Assembly (NCBI RefSeq): GCF_003570715.1 | Contig: NZ_QXXQ01000005.1 | Span: forward strand, 186,001-250,000 | Direction of reading: 5' to 3' | DNA: 64,000 bases | Origin: Gemmobacter lutimaris | GTDB lineage: Bacteria > Pseudomonadota > Alphaproteobacteria > Rhodobacterales > Rhodobacteraceae | Shown: piece after piece, positions 27,057-36,641 of the stretch | Layout: each line of letters begins with the position of its first letter | Numbering within the stretch: the first letter of the stretch is position 1 | Translations under genes and position numbers: made by a program | The notes under the pieces: model-generated | Databases searched by the model: none | Seen by the model: only the letters and a program-made list of their open reading frames with translations | Told to the model about the DNA's origin: nothing

Positions 27057-27727
27057 GGCAGAAGGTCCGTCAGTGAAGAAAGGTCTCGGGCAATATGGTC
27101 TGGCCGTCCCGGCAGGCGGTCAACCGGCGCGCCCATGCGGTTGACCCAGAGCGTGCGGAAGCCGAAAGCACTGGCCCCCGCCACGTCCCAGCCGTTCGAG
27201 GACACGAACAGAACATCAGCCGGGGCCACATCGAAACGCGCGGTCACCAGCGCATAGACCGCCGGGTCGGGCTTGTAGATGCCCAGATCCTCGACCGACA
27301 GCACGGCGTCGAGCATGGAGGCAACGCCCGCCGCACGGGTGGCAGAGGCCAGCATGGCGGGCGTTCCGTTCGACAGGATCGCCCGTGGCAGGCCGCGCGC
27401 CTGCACGGCGGCCAGCATCGCGGGCACCTCCGGGTAGGCGGGCAGTTCGTCGTAAAGCGCCAGCAAGCGGGTGCGCAGGGCCACGTCCTCCAGTCCCGCC
27501 GCTTCCATCGCCCAATCCAGTGCCTCGGCGGTGACGGTGGCGAAATCGGCATGGTCGCGCATCAGGCTGCGCAGCCATGTATATTCAAGCTGTTTGCGGC
27601 GCCAGTCATCGGCCAGTCGGGGCCAGAGGCCTGCCAGTCGGCTGTCGCTGGCGGCTGCCACCCGCGCGGCACCCGCGACGTCAAACAGCGTGCCATAGGC
27701 ATCGAAAACCACCACTGAAACCTGCAT
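27053..27727 (-). CDS. Haloacid dehalogenase, type II
   Basis: A 224-residue HAD protein. It has the nucleophile Asp in FDAYGTLFDV, Ser/Asn in ILSNGTPAML, Lys in YKPDPAVY and the C-terminal SSNGWDVAGASAFGF typical of (S)-2-haloacid dehalogenases. It may hydrolyse 2-halo acids or be a phosphatase relative. The start MQVSVVVFDAYG at 27727 was chosen because upstream codons show no family similarity. It is first in the operon. Confidence 0.8.
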   Translation of the reverse strand: MQVSVVVFDAYGTLFDVAGAARVAAASDSRLAGLWPRLADDWRRKQLEYTWLRSLMRDHADFATVTAEALDWAMEAAGLEDVALRTRLLALYDELPAYPEVPAMLAAVQARGLPRAILSNGTPAMLASATRAAGVASMLDAVLSVEDLGIYKPDPAVYALVTARFDVAPADVLFVSSNGWDVAGASAFGFRTLWVNRMGAPVDRLPGRPDHIARDLSSLTDLLP

Positions 27728-27854
27728 TGCGCACCTCCGGGGCGCAAACTGGCACAGGGACGGCCCGGGCGAAAGGGGGGCAGCGGCGGATCGTCGCGCT
27801 TGCCCCGCGCCGGTCCAGCCCCTAAACCCGTCGGCGCGAGACAGGAGAAGCGCG

Positions 27855-29636
27855 ATGGCCCGTGGCACCCAACCCCTTCCCGACCGCGCCACATCGAAAC
27901 GTGTGGGCGCGCTTTCCGGGCTGAAACCTTTTCTTGCGCCGTATCGCCTGATGGTGATCGGCGCGCTGGCGGCGCTGACGCTGACCGCCACGGTCAGCCT
28001 GATCCTGCCACTGGCGGTGCGCCGGGTGGTCGATAATTTCAACTCCGCCGCCGGGTTGCTGGACCAGTATTTCGGGGCGGCTCTGCTGATCGCCGCCACG
28101 CTCGCGCTGGGCACCGGGGCGCGCTACTATCTTGTCACCCGGTTGGGTGAGCGGGTGGTGGCGGACATCCGCCGCGCGCTGTTCAACCGCGTCTCGGGCC
28201 TGTCGCCCGCCTTCTTTGAACGCATCCTGACCGGCGAGGTGCTGTCGCGGCTGACCACCGATACGACGCTGATCCTGTCTGTGATCGGGTCTTCCGTTTC
28301 GGTCGCGCTGCGCAATGTGCTGCTGCTGCTGGGGGGCCTTGGCTTCCTGTTCTGGACCTCGCCGAAGCTGACCGGCCTTGTTCTGCTGGTGGTGCCGGTG
28401 GTGGTGGTGCCGATCGTGGTGATGGGGCGCAAGCTGCGCAAGCTCAGCCGCGACAATCAGGACTGGATCGCCGCTTCGTCGGGATCGGCCTCCGAGGCCT
28501 TGCAGGCAGTTCAGACTGTGCAGGCCTATACGCATGAGGGTCGCACCCGCGCCGCATTCGCCGATGTGACCGAGAAATCCTATGCCTCGGCACAGGCGCG
28601 GATCGGCACGCGGGCGGTGATGACGGTCATCGTGATCTTCCTCGTCTTTGCCGGGATCGTCGGTGTGCTGTGGATCGGTGCGCGCGACGTGCGCGAAGGT
28701 GCGATGACGGCGGGCGAGCTGGTGCAGTTTGTCATCTATGCGGTGATGGTGGCGGGGGCCGTGGGCGCGCTTTCGGAAATCTGGGGCGAGTTGCAGCGCG
28801 CGGCCGGTGCGACCGAGCGTCTGGTCGAACTGTTGCATGCTGAAGATACGGTGCAAGACCCGCCCGCGCCCAAGGCGTTGCCGCGCCCGGTGAAGGGTGA
28901 AATCGCCTTTGAAGGCGTGCGCTTCCATTATCCCACCCGGCCCGAAACCTCGGCCTTGAACGGCGTGGACCTGCTTGTCCGCGCGGGCGAGACGGTGGCG
29001 CTGGTCGGTCCTTCGGGGGCGGGCAAGACCACGATCCTGCAACTTCTGCAACGGTTCTACGATCCGCAGGAAGGCCGGGTGACGCTGGACGGGATCGACC
29101 TGCGCGACATGGCGCGCGGCGACTTCCGTCAGGCCATGGCGCTGGTGCCGCAAGACCCGGTGATCTTCGCGACCTCCGCACGCGACAATATCCGCTTCGG
29201 CCGCCCCGAGGCGAGCGATGCCGAGGTGGAGGCCGCCGCCCGCGCCGCCGCTGCGCATGATTTTCTGACCGCGCTTCCCGAAGGCTATGACACTTTCCTC
29301 GGTGAACGGGGCGTCATGCTGTCGGGCGGACAGAAGCAGCGGGTGGCCATCGCCCGCGCCATCCTGCGCGATGCGCCGGTGCTGCTGCTGGACGAGGCGA
29401 CCTCGGCACTGGATGCGGAAAGCGAACGCGCGGTGCAGGCGGCGGTGGACCGACTGGCCGAGGGGCGCACCACGCTGGTGGTGGCGCACCGTCTGGCCAC
29501 CGTGAAACGTGCCGACCGGATCGTTGTCTTTGAAAGTGGCCAGATTGTCTCGCAGGGCAGCCACGAGGAACTGGTGGCCGAGGGCGGGCTTTACGCGCGC
29601 CTCGCGCGGCTGCAATTCACTGACGGCGCGGCCTGA
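27855..29636 (+). CDS. ABC exporter, fused permease and ATPase (MsbA/LmrA-like)
   Basis: A 593-residue half-transporter. Six membrane helices (about 30-320) are followed by a nucleotide-binding domain with Walker A GPSGAGKT (about 384), the Q-loop VPQDPVIF, signature LSGGQKQR (about 491), Walker B VLLLDEAT and the H-loop VAHRL. It should act as a homodimer exporting lipids or drugs. ATG 27855 follows ACAGGAGAAG. No accessory gene indicates the cargo. Confidence 0.92.
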   Translation: MARGTQPLPDRATSKRVGALSGLKPFLAPYRLMVIGALAALTLTATVSLILPLAVRRVVDNFNSAAGLLDQYFGAALLIAATLALGTGARYYLVTRLGERVVADIRRALFNRVSGLSPAFFERILTGEVLSRLTTDTTLILSVIGSSVSVALRNVLLLLGGLGFLFWTSPKLTGLVLLVVPVVVVPIVVMGRKLRKLSRDNQDWIAASSGSASEALQAVQTVQAYTHEGRTRAAFADVTEKSYASAQARIGTRAVMTVIVIFLVFAGIVGVLWIGARDVREGAMTAGELVQFVIYAVMVAGAVGALSEIWGELQRAAGATERLVELLHAEDTVQDPPAPKALPRPVKGEIAFEGVRFHYPTRPETSALNGVDLLVRAGETVALVGPSGAGKTTILQLLQRFYDPQEGRVTLDGIDLRDMARGDFRQAMALVPQDPVIFATSARDNIRFGRPEASDAEVEAAARAAAAHDFLTALPEGYDTFLGERGVMLSGGQKQRVAIARAILRDAPVLLLDEATSALDAESERAVQAAVDRLAEGRTTLVVAHRLATVKRADRIVVFESGQIVSQGSHEELVAEGGLYARLARLQFTDGAA

Positions 29637-29756
29637 TCCCGCCGGCAGGGGGAATTTTGCCGCAGAATGTTCACTGGAACCGCACAGCAATGCGGGGCAT
29701 TCTTTGCCTGTAAGGGCCGGGCATGTTGCCGCGGCCGGTGATGATGGGAGAATGTC

Positions 29757-30209
29757 ATGGGTCTTTGGTCCTTCGTGAAGGATGCCGGCGCGTCTCTGTT
29801 CGGCTCGGAAGCCGAGGCCGCCGAGGCACCGGAAGCTGCCGCCGCCAAGGAAGAGGCGCTGAAGAAAGAGGTTGCGAAGCTGGGCCTTGATGCCAAGGAT
29901 GTGCAGATCAAGGTCGAGGGCGACAAGGTCAAGCTGACCGGCAAGGCCTCAACCCCGGAAGCGCAGGAAAAGATCATCCTCGCCGTGGGCAATGTCGATG
30001 GTGTGGCCGAGGTCGAGGCCGAGGATCACCCCGATGCCCCCGCCCCTGTGTTCCACACCGTCAAGAAAGGGGATACCCTTTCGGCCGTCGCCAAGGCGAC
30101 ACTTGGCAATGCCAACCGATATATGGAAATCTTCGAGGCGAACAAACCGATGCTGAGCCACCCGGACAAGATCTATCCGGGTCAGATGCTGCGCATTCCG
30201 CAGAAGTGA
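29757..30209 (+). CDS. kbp: BON-LysM protein, Kbp/YgaU-like
   Basis: A 150-residue protein. It has a short N-terminal segment MGLWSFVKDAGASLFG, a BON domain (about 30-90, VQIKVEGDKVKLTGKAST), and a C-terminal LysM domain (about 100-149, HTVKKGDTLSAVAKATLGNA). This matches E. coli Kbp (YgaU), a cytoplasmic potassium-binding protein, in length and order. It is monocistronic and followed by a hairpin terminator. Confidence 0.88.
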   Translation: MGLWSFVKDAGASLFGSEAEAAEAPEAAAAKEEALKKEVAKLGLDAKDVQIKVEGDKVKLTGKASTPEAQEKIILAVGNVDGVAEVEAEDHPDAPAPVFHTVKKGDTLSAVAKATLGNANRYMEIFEANKPMLSHPDKIYPGQMLRIPQK

Positions 30210-30216
30210 TCGTGGC

Positions 30217-30243
30217 GCGGGCGGCCGCTGCGCCGCCCGCTTC
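30217..30243 (+). terminator. Terminator-like hairpin after the BON-LysM gene
   Basis: GCGGGCGGC (30217-30225) pairs with GCCGCCCGC (30232-30240) and is followed by TTCTG, just after the stop at 30209. The weak T-run makes it a probable rather than certain intrinsic terminator. Confidence 0.55.
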
Positions 30244-30390
30244 TGACGCTGCGTCGGGCCGGGCAGGACGTAGCGTTGCCAGATGCCGCCTTTGCTTGCG
30301 GCATGGCCCGGAAATCCGCATTCTGGGTCGCAGGAGACCGCCCGGTCGTCGCATCACGCGCGGAACCGGCGGCAGGGGAGGAATTGACGG

Positions 30391-32277
30391 ATGGGAAGCT
30401 TTGCCAATGTCGCCGACATCAAGGCGATCGAGGCCGAAATGGGCTGGGCCGAACGTGACATGGCCCGTAGCATTCACGACTTCATCGGCCGCGCGGCCAA
30501 GGCTCACGGAGCCCGCCCCGCTGTAACCTACATGCTGACTTCCGGTCCTGCCGATCCTTCGGAAACCCTGACTTGGGCTGAACTTTTCGGCAAGGTCACG
30601 CAGGCCGCCAACCTGTTTAGCAGTCTGGGTGTCGGCGAAAAGGATGTGGTGGCCTTCGTGCTCCCCAACAGCTCGGAAACCGTGCAGGTGCTGCTGGGCG
30701 GCATGGTTGCGGGAATCGTGAACCCGATCAATCCGCTGCTGGAACCCGAACAGATCAGCGCGATCCTGCGCGAGACCAATGCCAAGGTCGTCGTCACCCT
30801 GCGCGCCTTCCCCAAGACCGACCTGTCAGCCAAGGTGGCCGAGGCGGTGAAATACGCGCCTTCGGTCAAGACGGTGCTGGAAATTGATCTGCTGCGCTAC
30901 CTGAAGCCGCCGAAGAAATGGATTGCGCATTTCCTGCGCCCCAAATCGCCGGTCGGGCATCATGCCAATGTCAAAAGTTTCCATGCCGAGATACGCAAAC
31001 ATCCGGCTGACCGGCTGACCTTTGCCGATACGCGCGAGGATCGTGTGGCCGCCTATTTCCACACCGGCGGCACCACCGGCATGCCGAAGGTGGCGCAGCA
31101 CAAAGTCTCCGGCATGGTCTATAACGGCTGGCTGGGGCACCGGCTGCTGTTCCGCGAAACCGATACGGTGATGTGCCCGCTTCCGCTGTTCCATGTCTTC
31201 GCGGTCTATCCGATCCTGATGTCCATGATCGCCTCGGGCGCGCATGTGATCTTTCCGACGCCGGCCGGTTATCGCGGCGAGGGCGTGTTTGACAACCTGT
31301 GGAAGCTGCTTGCGCGCTGGAAGGTGACATACCTGATCACCGTGCCCACCGCGCTGGCCGCGCTGATGCAGCGCCCGCTTGATGCCGATGTCAGCACGCT
31401 GCGCGGCGCCTTCTCCGGTTCGGCGCCCCTGCCGATCGAGTTGTTCAACCGCTTCGAAAAGGCGACCGGCGTGCAGATCATCGAAGGTTACGGCCTGACG
31501 GAGTGCACCTGCCTTGTATCTTGCAACCCGCCCTCGGGGGCGAAGAAGACCGGCTCTGTCGGCATTCCGTTCCCCTATACCCATGTCCGCATCCTGCACA
31601 CCGATGGTAATGGCGGCTTCCGCGAATGCGGTGTCGATGAGGTGGGCGAGATCTGCGTGGCAAACCCCGGTGTCTTCGAGGGGTCTACCTATACCGAGGT
31701 GGACAAGAACCGCTCGCTCTTCGCCGAGGGCCGTTATCTGCGCACCGGCGATCTGGGGCGGCTGGACGCCGAAGGCTATCTGTTCATCACCGGGCGGGCG
31801 AAGGATCTGATCATCCGGGGCGGTCACAACATAGACCCGGCGCTGATCGAGGAAACCCTGATGCGGCACGAGGCGGTGGCCTTCGTCGGCGCCATAGGCC
31901 AGCCCGATGCCCATGCGGGCGAGTTGCCCTGTGCCTATGTCGAACTGGTGAAGGGCGCGACCGTGACCGAGGCGGAGCTTGCGGCCTTTGCCAAGGAGCA
32001 TATCCCCGAACGCGCCGCTGTGCCGAAACACGTCGAAATCCTCACCGAACTGCCCAAGACTGCCGTGGGCAAGGTGTTCAAACCCGACCTGCGCCGCATG
32101 GCAATCCGCCGGGTTCTGGATGCCGCGCTCGCCGCCGAAGGTCTGGAAGCGCGCGTGGTCGAGGTGGTCGAGGACAAAAAGCGTGGCCTCACCGCAAAAC
32201 TCGCGCCGAAGGCCGAGGCAGATCGCGTGGCGCATGTGCTGGGCAATTTCGCAACCGCCTGGGACTGGCTGGGCTGA
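30391..32277 (+). CDS. Acyl-CoA synthetase, AMP-binding family
   Basis: A 628-residue adenylate-forming enzyme. It shows the P-loop-like YFHTGGTTGMPK (about 211-222), GYGLTECTC (about 366), the hinge-region YLRTGDLGRLDAEGYLFITGR and the C-terminal catalytic Lys in LPKTAVGKVFKP. It activates a fatty or aryl acid to its CoA thioester through an acyl adenylate. The chain specificity is unclear. ATG 30391 is preceded by GGGAGGAATTGACGG. Confidence 0.88.
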   Translation: MGSFANVADIKAIEAEMGWAERDMARSIHDFIGRAAKAHGARPAVTYMLTSGPADPSETLTWAELFGKVTQAANLFSSLGVGEKDVVAFVLPNSSETVQVLLGGMVAGIVNPINPLLEPEQISAILRETNAKVVVTLRAFPKTDLSAKVAEAVKYAPSVKTVLEIDLLRYLKPPKKWIAHFLRPKSPVGHHANVKSFHAEIRKHPADRLTFADTREDRVAAYFHTGGTTGMPKVAQHKVSGMVYNGWLGHRLLFRETDTVMCPLPLFHVFAVYPILMSMIASGAHVIFPTPAGYRGEGVFDNLWKLLARWKVTYLITVPTALAALMQRPLDADVSTLRGAFSGSAPLPIELFNRFEKATGVQIIEGYGLTECTCLVSCNPPSGAKKTGSVGIPFPYTHVRILHTDGNGGFRECGVDEVGEICVANPGVFEGSTYTEVDKNRSLFAEGRYLRTGDLGRLDAEGYLFITGRAKDLIIRGGHNIDPALIEETLMRHEAVAFVGAIGQPDAHAGELPCAYVELVKGATVTEAELAAFAKEHIPERAAVPKHVEILTELPKTAVGKVFKPDLRRMAIRRVLDAALAAEGLEARVVEVVEDKKRGLTAKLAPKAEADRVAHVLGNFATAWDWLG

Positions 32278-32283
32278 ACCAGG

Positions 32284-32724
32284 TTAGCTGTCGGTGTCGA
32301 TCCAGATCGTCACCGGCCCCTGATTGACCAGCTCCACATCCATATCGGCGCCGAAGATGCCATTGGCGGTGGGTAGCCCCTCCGCCTGCATCCGCGCGGT
32401 GAAATAGTCATACAGCCGCTGTCCTTCGGACGGGGGCGCGGCGGTCGAAAATCCGGGACGGTTGCCGCGCAGATCGGCCGCCAGCGTGAACTGGCTGACG
32501 ATCAGGCAGGCACCGCCGATGTCGCGCACCGACAGGTTCATCTTGTCCTTGTCATCGCGAAAGATGCGCAGCTTGGCGATCTTTGCCGCCAGCTTGTCGG
32601 CCTCGGCTTCGGTATCGCCCTGCATGGCGCAGACGAGGATCATCAGCCCCGTCCCGATCTCGCCTGTCACCGCGCCATCCACCGTGACGCGGGCGCGCGA
32701 AACTCTCTGGACGATGGCCCTCAA
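32284..32724 (-). CDS. dtd: D-aminoacyl-tRNA deacylase
   Basis: A 146-residue enzyme that hydrolyses D-amino acids from mischarged tRNA. The start [17 protein letters not shown], the SQFTLAAD motif (about 78-85) and the C-terminal NQGPVT motif (about 134-139) are diagnostic of Dtd. It overlaps the upstream pfkB gene by 4 bp and converges on the acyl-CoA synthetase gene. Confidence 0.96.
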   Translation of the reverse strand: MRAIVQRVSRARVTVDGAVTGEIGTGLMILVCAMQGDTEAEADKLAAKIAKLRIFRDDKDKMNLSVRDIGGACLIVSQFTLAADLRGNRPGFSTAAPPSEGQRLYDYFTARMQAEGLPTANGIFGADMDVELVNQGPVTIWIDTDS

Positions 32725-33644
32725 AGCTCGGACCGCCAGGGCGGATTGGCGCCCGCGCGCGACACGGTCACGGCCGCCGCGCGCGTGCCAAGGCTCAGCG
32801 CCGCGTCCAGCACCGTATCGGGCAGGGTGGTCAAAGCCTGCTTCGTCAGCACACCTGCTTCGTCCAGCGCCGCCAGAACGCCCGCGTTGAACGTATCGCC
32901 TGCGCCTACCGTATCAGCCACAGTCACCTTGGTCGCCGCGACGAAGCGATCCTGCGTTGCCGTGACCGCCCGTGCACCCGCCGCGCCCTCGGTGATGAAC
33001 ACCAGCTTCGGGCCCTGCGCGACAATCCCCCGCGCCAGCGCCGAAACCTCACCCGGACCCAGCAGCCAGTGCAGATCCTCGTCCGACAGTTTCACGATAT
33101 CGGCCCGCGCGATCATCCGCTCGATCCGCGCGCGATAGTCCGCTTCTTTCCCGGCAATGAAACCGGGCCGGATATTGGGGTCGATCATCGTCACCCGTGC
33201 GGGAGCCTCACGCGCCTGCAACGCCTCGTAGGTGCTGGCGGCGGGATTGTTCACCAGACTGATACCGCCGAAGAACAGCGCGCCCACATCGGCCGGCAAT
33301 TCGGGCAGTTGATCAACCGAAAGCATCCGCCCCGCCGTGCCCTCATCGTAAAAGGCATAGGTCGCCTGACCGTTCACCAGCTTGACGAAAGCCACCGTCG
33401 TCGGCCGTTCAGAACGCGCCAGAAATCGCGTATCCACTTTCGAGGCTTCCAGCGTCTCGGCCAGAATCTCGCCCAGCATGTCGGTCGAGACGCCTGAAAA
33501 GAAGGCCGAAGGTGCGCCCAGCCGGCCCAGCGCGATGGCGGTATTGAATACCGCCCCCCCGGCATAAGGTGCGAAACAGGGTTCGCCCGCCGTGCTTTCG
33601 CGCGGCAACATGTCGATCAGCGCCTCGCCACAGCTCAGAATCAT
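32721..33644 (-). CDS. PfkB-family sugar kinase, probable fructokinase
   Basis: A 307-residue ribokinase-fold kinase. The N-terminal [11 protein letters not shown], the [15 protein letters not shown] substrate lid region and the C-terminal [12 protein letters not shown] (catalytic Asp in GAGD) are present. Fructose is the likeliest substrate by similarity. A LacI-type operator lies 40-60 bp upstream, suggesting sugar-responsive repression. Confidence 0.88.
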   Translation of the reverse strand: MILSCGEALIDMLPRESTAGEPCFAPYAGGAVFNTAIALGRLGAPSAFFSGVSTDMLGEILAETLEASKVDTRFLARSERPTTVAFVKLVNGQATYAFYDEGTAGRMLSVDQLPELPADVGALFFGGISLVNNPAASTYEALQAREAPARVTMIDPNIRPGFIAGKEADYRARIERMIARADIVKLSDEDLHWLLGPGEVSALARGIVAQGPKLVFITEGAAGARAVTATQDRFVAATKVTVADTVGAGDTFNAGVLAALDEAGVLTKQALTTLPDTVLDAALSLGTRAAAVTVSRAGANPPWRSEL

Positions 33645-33683
33645 CGCAACCTCCCGAAGTTTCGGCGCTTATATCCGAAAAAA

Positions 33684-33703
33684 CAATGTTAGCGCAAACA
33701 TTG
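33684..33703. promoter_or_regulatory. LacI-family-type operator upstream of the sugar kinase
   Basis: CAATGTTAGCGCAAACATTG is a near-perfect 20-bp dyad with the central GC typical of LacI/ScrR/FruR operators. It lies 40 bp upstream of the pfkB start and probably overlaps its promoter. Confidence 0.7.
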
Positions 33704-33849
33704 CCCTTGTTCCTTGCAAAATACTCCCGGAGGGGGAGCCCGGAACGGGCGGGGGAGGCAGGCAGTAAACAAGGAACGACATAATTTCAATTCTCTAGAT
33801 GTGTTCCCATGGATTTATACGCCAAATATACGCCGTGCCGCATTGGGCT
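33704..33849. other. Probable left junction of the phage-like element
   Basis: Within this gap the sequence passes from chromosomal kinase DNA to phage-type genes. No tRNA and no clear core att repeat was recognised. The segment near 33785-33840 (TTTCAATTCTCTAGATG and following) is AT-richer than the chromosome to its left. The junction is inferred from the change of gene content only. Confidence 0.4.
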
Positions 33850-34584
33850 TCAGGTGAGGTCGTCAAGGCGTCGGATTTTCGCAACCGGCTCAAGGATCGT
33901 GCTGTATTCCCCTTGGGCGTCGCGGGTCACGATCAGTTCGTAGAAGTCACCGCGATAGTCGCCGCAGTTCTTGATCTGGTCGTGACCCAGCTTCAAGAGG
34001 TCGGCTTGTGTCATATCCGCGCCGGGGATCACACCGATGACCATAGACGCCTCTGGCCGGTTGTTGGGCGTGAACCGGAACTTTCCACCGCCGAGGTCGT
34101 GGGCAAGCCGCACTTCGAGGGTGAGAAGGTGGCCGTTCACGATTGCGGTAAACTCGAACTCGGACGCGGGTTCGGTGTTCGTGGCGACATGCCCACCAGC
34201 GACTTGGATCATGCCGCTCACGAGGTTCACAGCCCCGTTCGCGGCGCGGAAGCGGCCACCCTTTTCAGCAGTCGGAATGTCGGGCTTGAGGCCGAGCGAC
34301 AGCCAGCCTTCGTCAATGCCCAGAATGTCGGCCAAGGCCCGCATCGTTCGGGGATTGGGGCGCGTCTCGCCAGAGAACCACTTCCGAGCGGCTTCGGCCG
34401 ACACGGAAATCCCGTGCCGCTCCGCAAGCGTGTCATACACCCACTTCTGCTTGCCGCGTGGCAAGTCGGTCGGGCAATGAGGGTTGGCTTGGCACGCTTC
34501 TTCAAGGCGGTGCGCAAAGGCGGCATCACGAATGACGCCCCGCTTGGTGTTCGGGGCATCGCGGGTTGTGGCAGTCGTTTTCAT
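33850..34584 (-). CDS. XRE/CI-like repressor of the phage-like element
   Basis: A 244-residue protein from MKTTATTRDAP. Residues about 45-95 form an HTH (YDTLAERHGISVSAEAARKW, then PRTMRALADILGIDEGWL). The C-terminal half is a beta-rich unannotated domain; no LexA-type Ser/Lys protease signature was seen. It sits at the left edge beside an upstream TTCAA-N7-TTGAA palindrome matching those across the element, so it is the prime candidate for the element's repressor. An in-frame start at 34623 is less likely because it would run through that palindrome region. Confidence 0.75.
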   Translation of the reverse strand: MKTTATTRDAPNTKRGVIRDAAFAHRLEEACQANPHCPTDLPRGKQKWVYDTLAERHGISVSAEAARKWFSGETRPNPRTMRALADILGIDEGWLSLGLKPDIPTAEKGGRFRAANGAVNLVSGMIQVAGGHVATNTEPASEFEFTAIVNGHLLTLEVRLAHDLGGGKFRFTPNNRPEASMVIGVIPGADMTQADLLKLGHDQIKNCGDYRGDFYELIVTRDAQGEYSTILEPVAKIRRLDDLT

Positions 34585-34623
34585 CGAGATACCTATGCAA
34601 TTTCCAAGCCGGTAAGGCCACAT

Positions 34624-34640
34624 TTCAACTTACTATTGAA
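34624..34640. promoter_or_regulatory. 17-bp operator-like palindrome upstream of the repressor
   Basis: TTCAACTTACTATTGAA has TTCAA and TTGAA arms separated by 7 bp, the same geometry as the sites in front of many other genes here. It lies 40 bp upstream of the repressor start and could mediate autoregulation. Confidence 0.55.
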
Positions 34641-34704
34641 TGTGTGAATTACAAGGGTGTCATTCAACTATCTGTGGATAGCGCCACTTTTGGGCTTGAC
34701 TATC

Positions 34705-34995
34705 TCAAGCGTGCGTTGCCTCGCCAAGCCATTTCAACCACTTAGACACATCACTGAACCGCATGAGATGCGGCGGCTTCAACGTAGCAACACCTTCGGG
34801 CACCTCTCTGCCGAACGCAACGATGAATTTCGATCCGGTTGATCCGCTATAAATGAAGGTGTTCACAGCGTCATCTTCCAGCCAGTTCAGGCCAGATACC
34901 GACCATGGCAGTTCGGAATCAGCAGCGTCAAATTTGGGGTTCTTGGACTCGCTTTGGTCAATACTGCGGACACTACCGTCCCGAATCCAAGCCAT
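34705..34995 (-). CDS. Hypothetical small protein
   Basis: A 96-residue protein with no recognised domain. It lies in a locally AT-rich stretch between the repressor and the SNF2 helicase. The C-terminal FSDVSKWLKWLGEATHA is amphipathic. Lower GC than its neighbours suggests a recently acquired accessory (moron) gene. Confidence 0.55.
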   Translation of the reverse strand: MAWIRDGSVRSIDQSESKNPKFDAADSELPWSVSGLNWLEDDAVNTFIYSGSTGSKFIVAFGREVPEGVATLKPPHLMRFSDVSKWLKWLGEATHA

Positions 34996-35126
34996 GAGCA
35001 GCGTCCTCCCAAGGTCAAAAGCAATGACGTTAAGCTAGTCTTGATGGGCTGGCGTTTCAAGGCGTCGAGGTTGAAATGTTCTCGTTTTGTTTCAGTGTTC
35101 GTGTATTGGATAAAATGCTGTAATTA

Positions 35127-36641
35127 CTATGAAATTTCGATATATGTCGCTTCAAAAATCCGATGCTGAACCGCGTCCTTGTCACATAGAATAGGCAGAA
35201 TACGTTCGTCGTGAGTGCCTTCCGCCACGATTCTATGGCTGAACACCACTTCGTGCTTCTGGCCCGAACGCCACAGGCGCTTGTTGAACTGCTGGAACAG
35301 TTCGAGGTCGGAGTTCAGGCCATACCAGACCGAGATGTTCGAACCCTTTTGGATGTTCAGCCCGTGACCGGCCGATGCCGGGTGAGCCAAGATCATGTCA
35401 ATCTCGGATCGGTTCCAGGCGTGCATCACCCCGCGAACGTCCTTCGCTTCGTTCAGCACAACGGCTTTGGGGAACCTCTTGCGAATCCGTTCCAGATCGA
35501 AGCGGAAGCTGTATGCCACGAGCAACGGCATACCGTTGGCCTCGGCGTGCAGCCCCTCCAAGGCGTCAATTTTGCAATCGTGAATCCAGACGTGGTTGCC
35601 GTCCTCCTGGTAGGCCGAGCCGTTGGCGAATTGCAGCAGCTTGTTGGTGAGAACCGCCGCGTTCACCGCGTCAATGTCGTATACGTCGCTGACCAGATTG
35701 CGCCGAAAGCGGTGGTATTCGTCCATCACCTTCGGAGGCAGCCTCACCCTGATTTCGTTCTCCACCAGCTTGGGCAGTTCAGCATAGTCCTTGGGGTTCA
35801 GGCTGAACATCACATCGCTGAGGCGCCGCATGATTTCCGCCTCAGCACCGGGTTTCGGCGTCACCTCATAGGTGTAGTTGTTTTGGTTGAACCAGCGGTC
35901 CATGAACTGCGTCTTGTTGCGACCCAGCCGTTCACCCTGATCCACGATATAGGACAACCCGTAGAGGTTTTGCAGGCCGTTCGGTGCAGGCGTCCCGGTG
36001 AGTTCGATCACGGCGCGGGTCTTTTTCCTGGCCTGCACCAAGACCCCGAACCGGGTTAAGGCACGCTTCGGGGTCCGCATCTTGGCGTTCTTCAGCATGG
36101 ACGCTTCGTCAATGACGATGGTGTCATAGGGCCACCGCTTGCCATTACCGAAGTGCGCCCACAGCCAGGGCAGGTTTTCCTTGTTGACGATGTGGATTTC
36201 GGTCGCCTCGGCACAGCGCGCAGCGCGGCGCTTGGCGTCGCCCGTGATCACGGAATAGGTCGTTTCGCAGGTATGGCGCCAAGCCTCAATCTCGTCGGGC
36301 CATGTGGCTTCTGCAACGAACAGCGGAGCCACGATCAACACGCGCCGAACCACTCCGGCGTCCAGCATGTCGCGCAGCGCGGTCAGCGTCGAGACGGTCT
36401 TCCCGCTGCCCATGTCATAGGCCAGGATCAGACTCGGCGGGCCGTCTGGCGCCCAGATCGTCTTGATCAGGTCCACCGTGACATTCTGGTAGTGCCGCAG
36501 ATCGTCGCGGCCCAGCTTGCGCGGTGCGTCGTCCAATGACGGCCCGCCGTTGTGGCTCAGCATGGCTGCGGGTGCCACGGTGCGGGCCACAAGCGGGAAG
36601 CCGAGGCGCGCCAGAAGGTGATCGAGGGGCGCGGAACTCAT
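35127..36641 (-). CDS. SNF2-like DNA helicase/ATPase
   Basis: A 504-residue SF2 ATPase. Walker A is in AYDMGSGKTVSTL (about 74-86), motif II is VIDEASMLKN (about 171), motif III is ELTGTPAPNGL, and the late motif is FQQFNKRLWRSGQ. This compact phage SNF2 form commonly travels with VRR-NUC, DUF2800 and DUF2815 genes in phage replication modules. Its ATG overlaps the VRR-NUC stop as ATGA, so the two are translationally coupled. Confidence 0.88.
   Translation of the reverse strand: MSSAPLDHLLARLGFPLVARTVAPAAMLSHNGGPSLDDAPRKLGRDDLRHYQNVTVDLIKTIWAPDGPPSLILAYDMGSGKTVSTLTALRDMLDAGVVRRVLIVAPLFVAEATWPDEIEAWRHTCETTYSVITGDAKRRAARCAEATEIHIVNKENLPWLWAHFGNGKRWPYDTIVIDEASMLKNAKMRTPKRALTRFGVLVQARKKTRAVIELTGTPAPNGLQNLYGLSYIVDQGERLGRNKTQFMDRWFNQNNYTYEVTPKPGAEAEIMRRLSDVMFSLNPKDYAELPKLVENEIRVRLPPKVMDEYHRFRRNLVSDVYDIDAVNAAVLTNKLLQFANGSAYQEDGNHVWIHDCKIDALEGLHAEANGMPLLVAYSFRFDLERIRKRFPKAVVLNEAKDVRGVMHAWNRSEIDMILAHPASAGHGLNIQKGSNISVWYGLNSDLELFQQFNKRLWRSGQKHEVVFSHRIVAEGTHDERILPILCDKDAVQHRIFEATYIEIS

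Noticed and set aside
27822-29690. A 622-codon minus-strand frame opposite the ABC exporter
   Set aside because: Antisense shadow of a gene with complete ABC motifs; high-GC codon bias keeps the complementary frame open.
33645-33849. tRNA gene as phage attachment site
   Set aside because: No cloverleaf, T-loop GTTCGAATC or CCA end could be found in the junction region.
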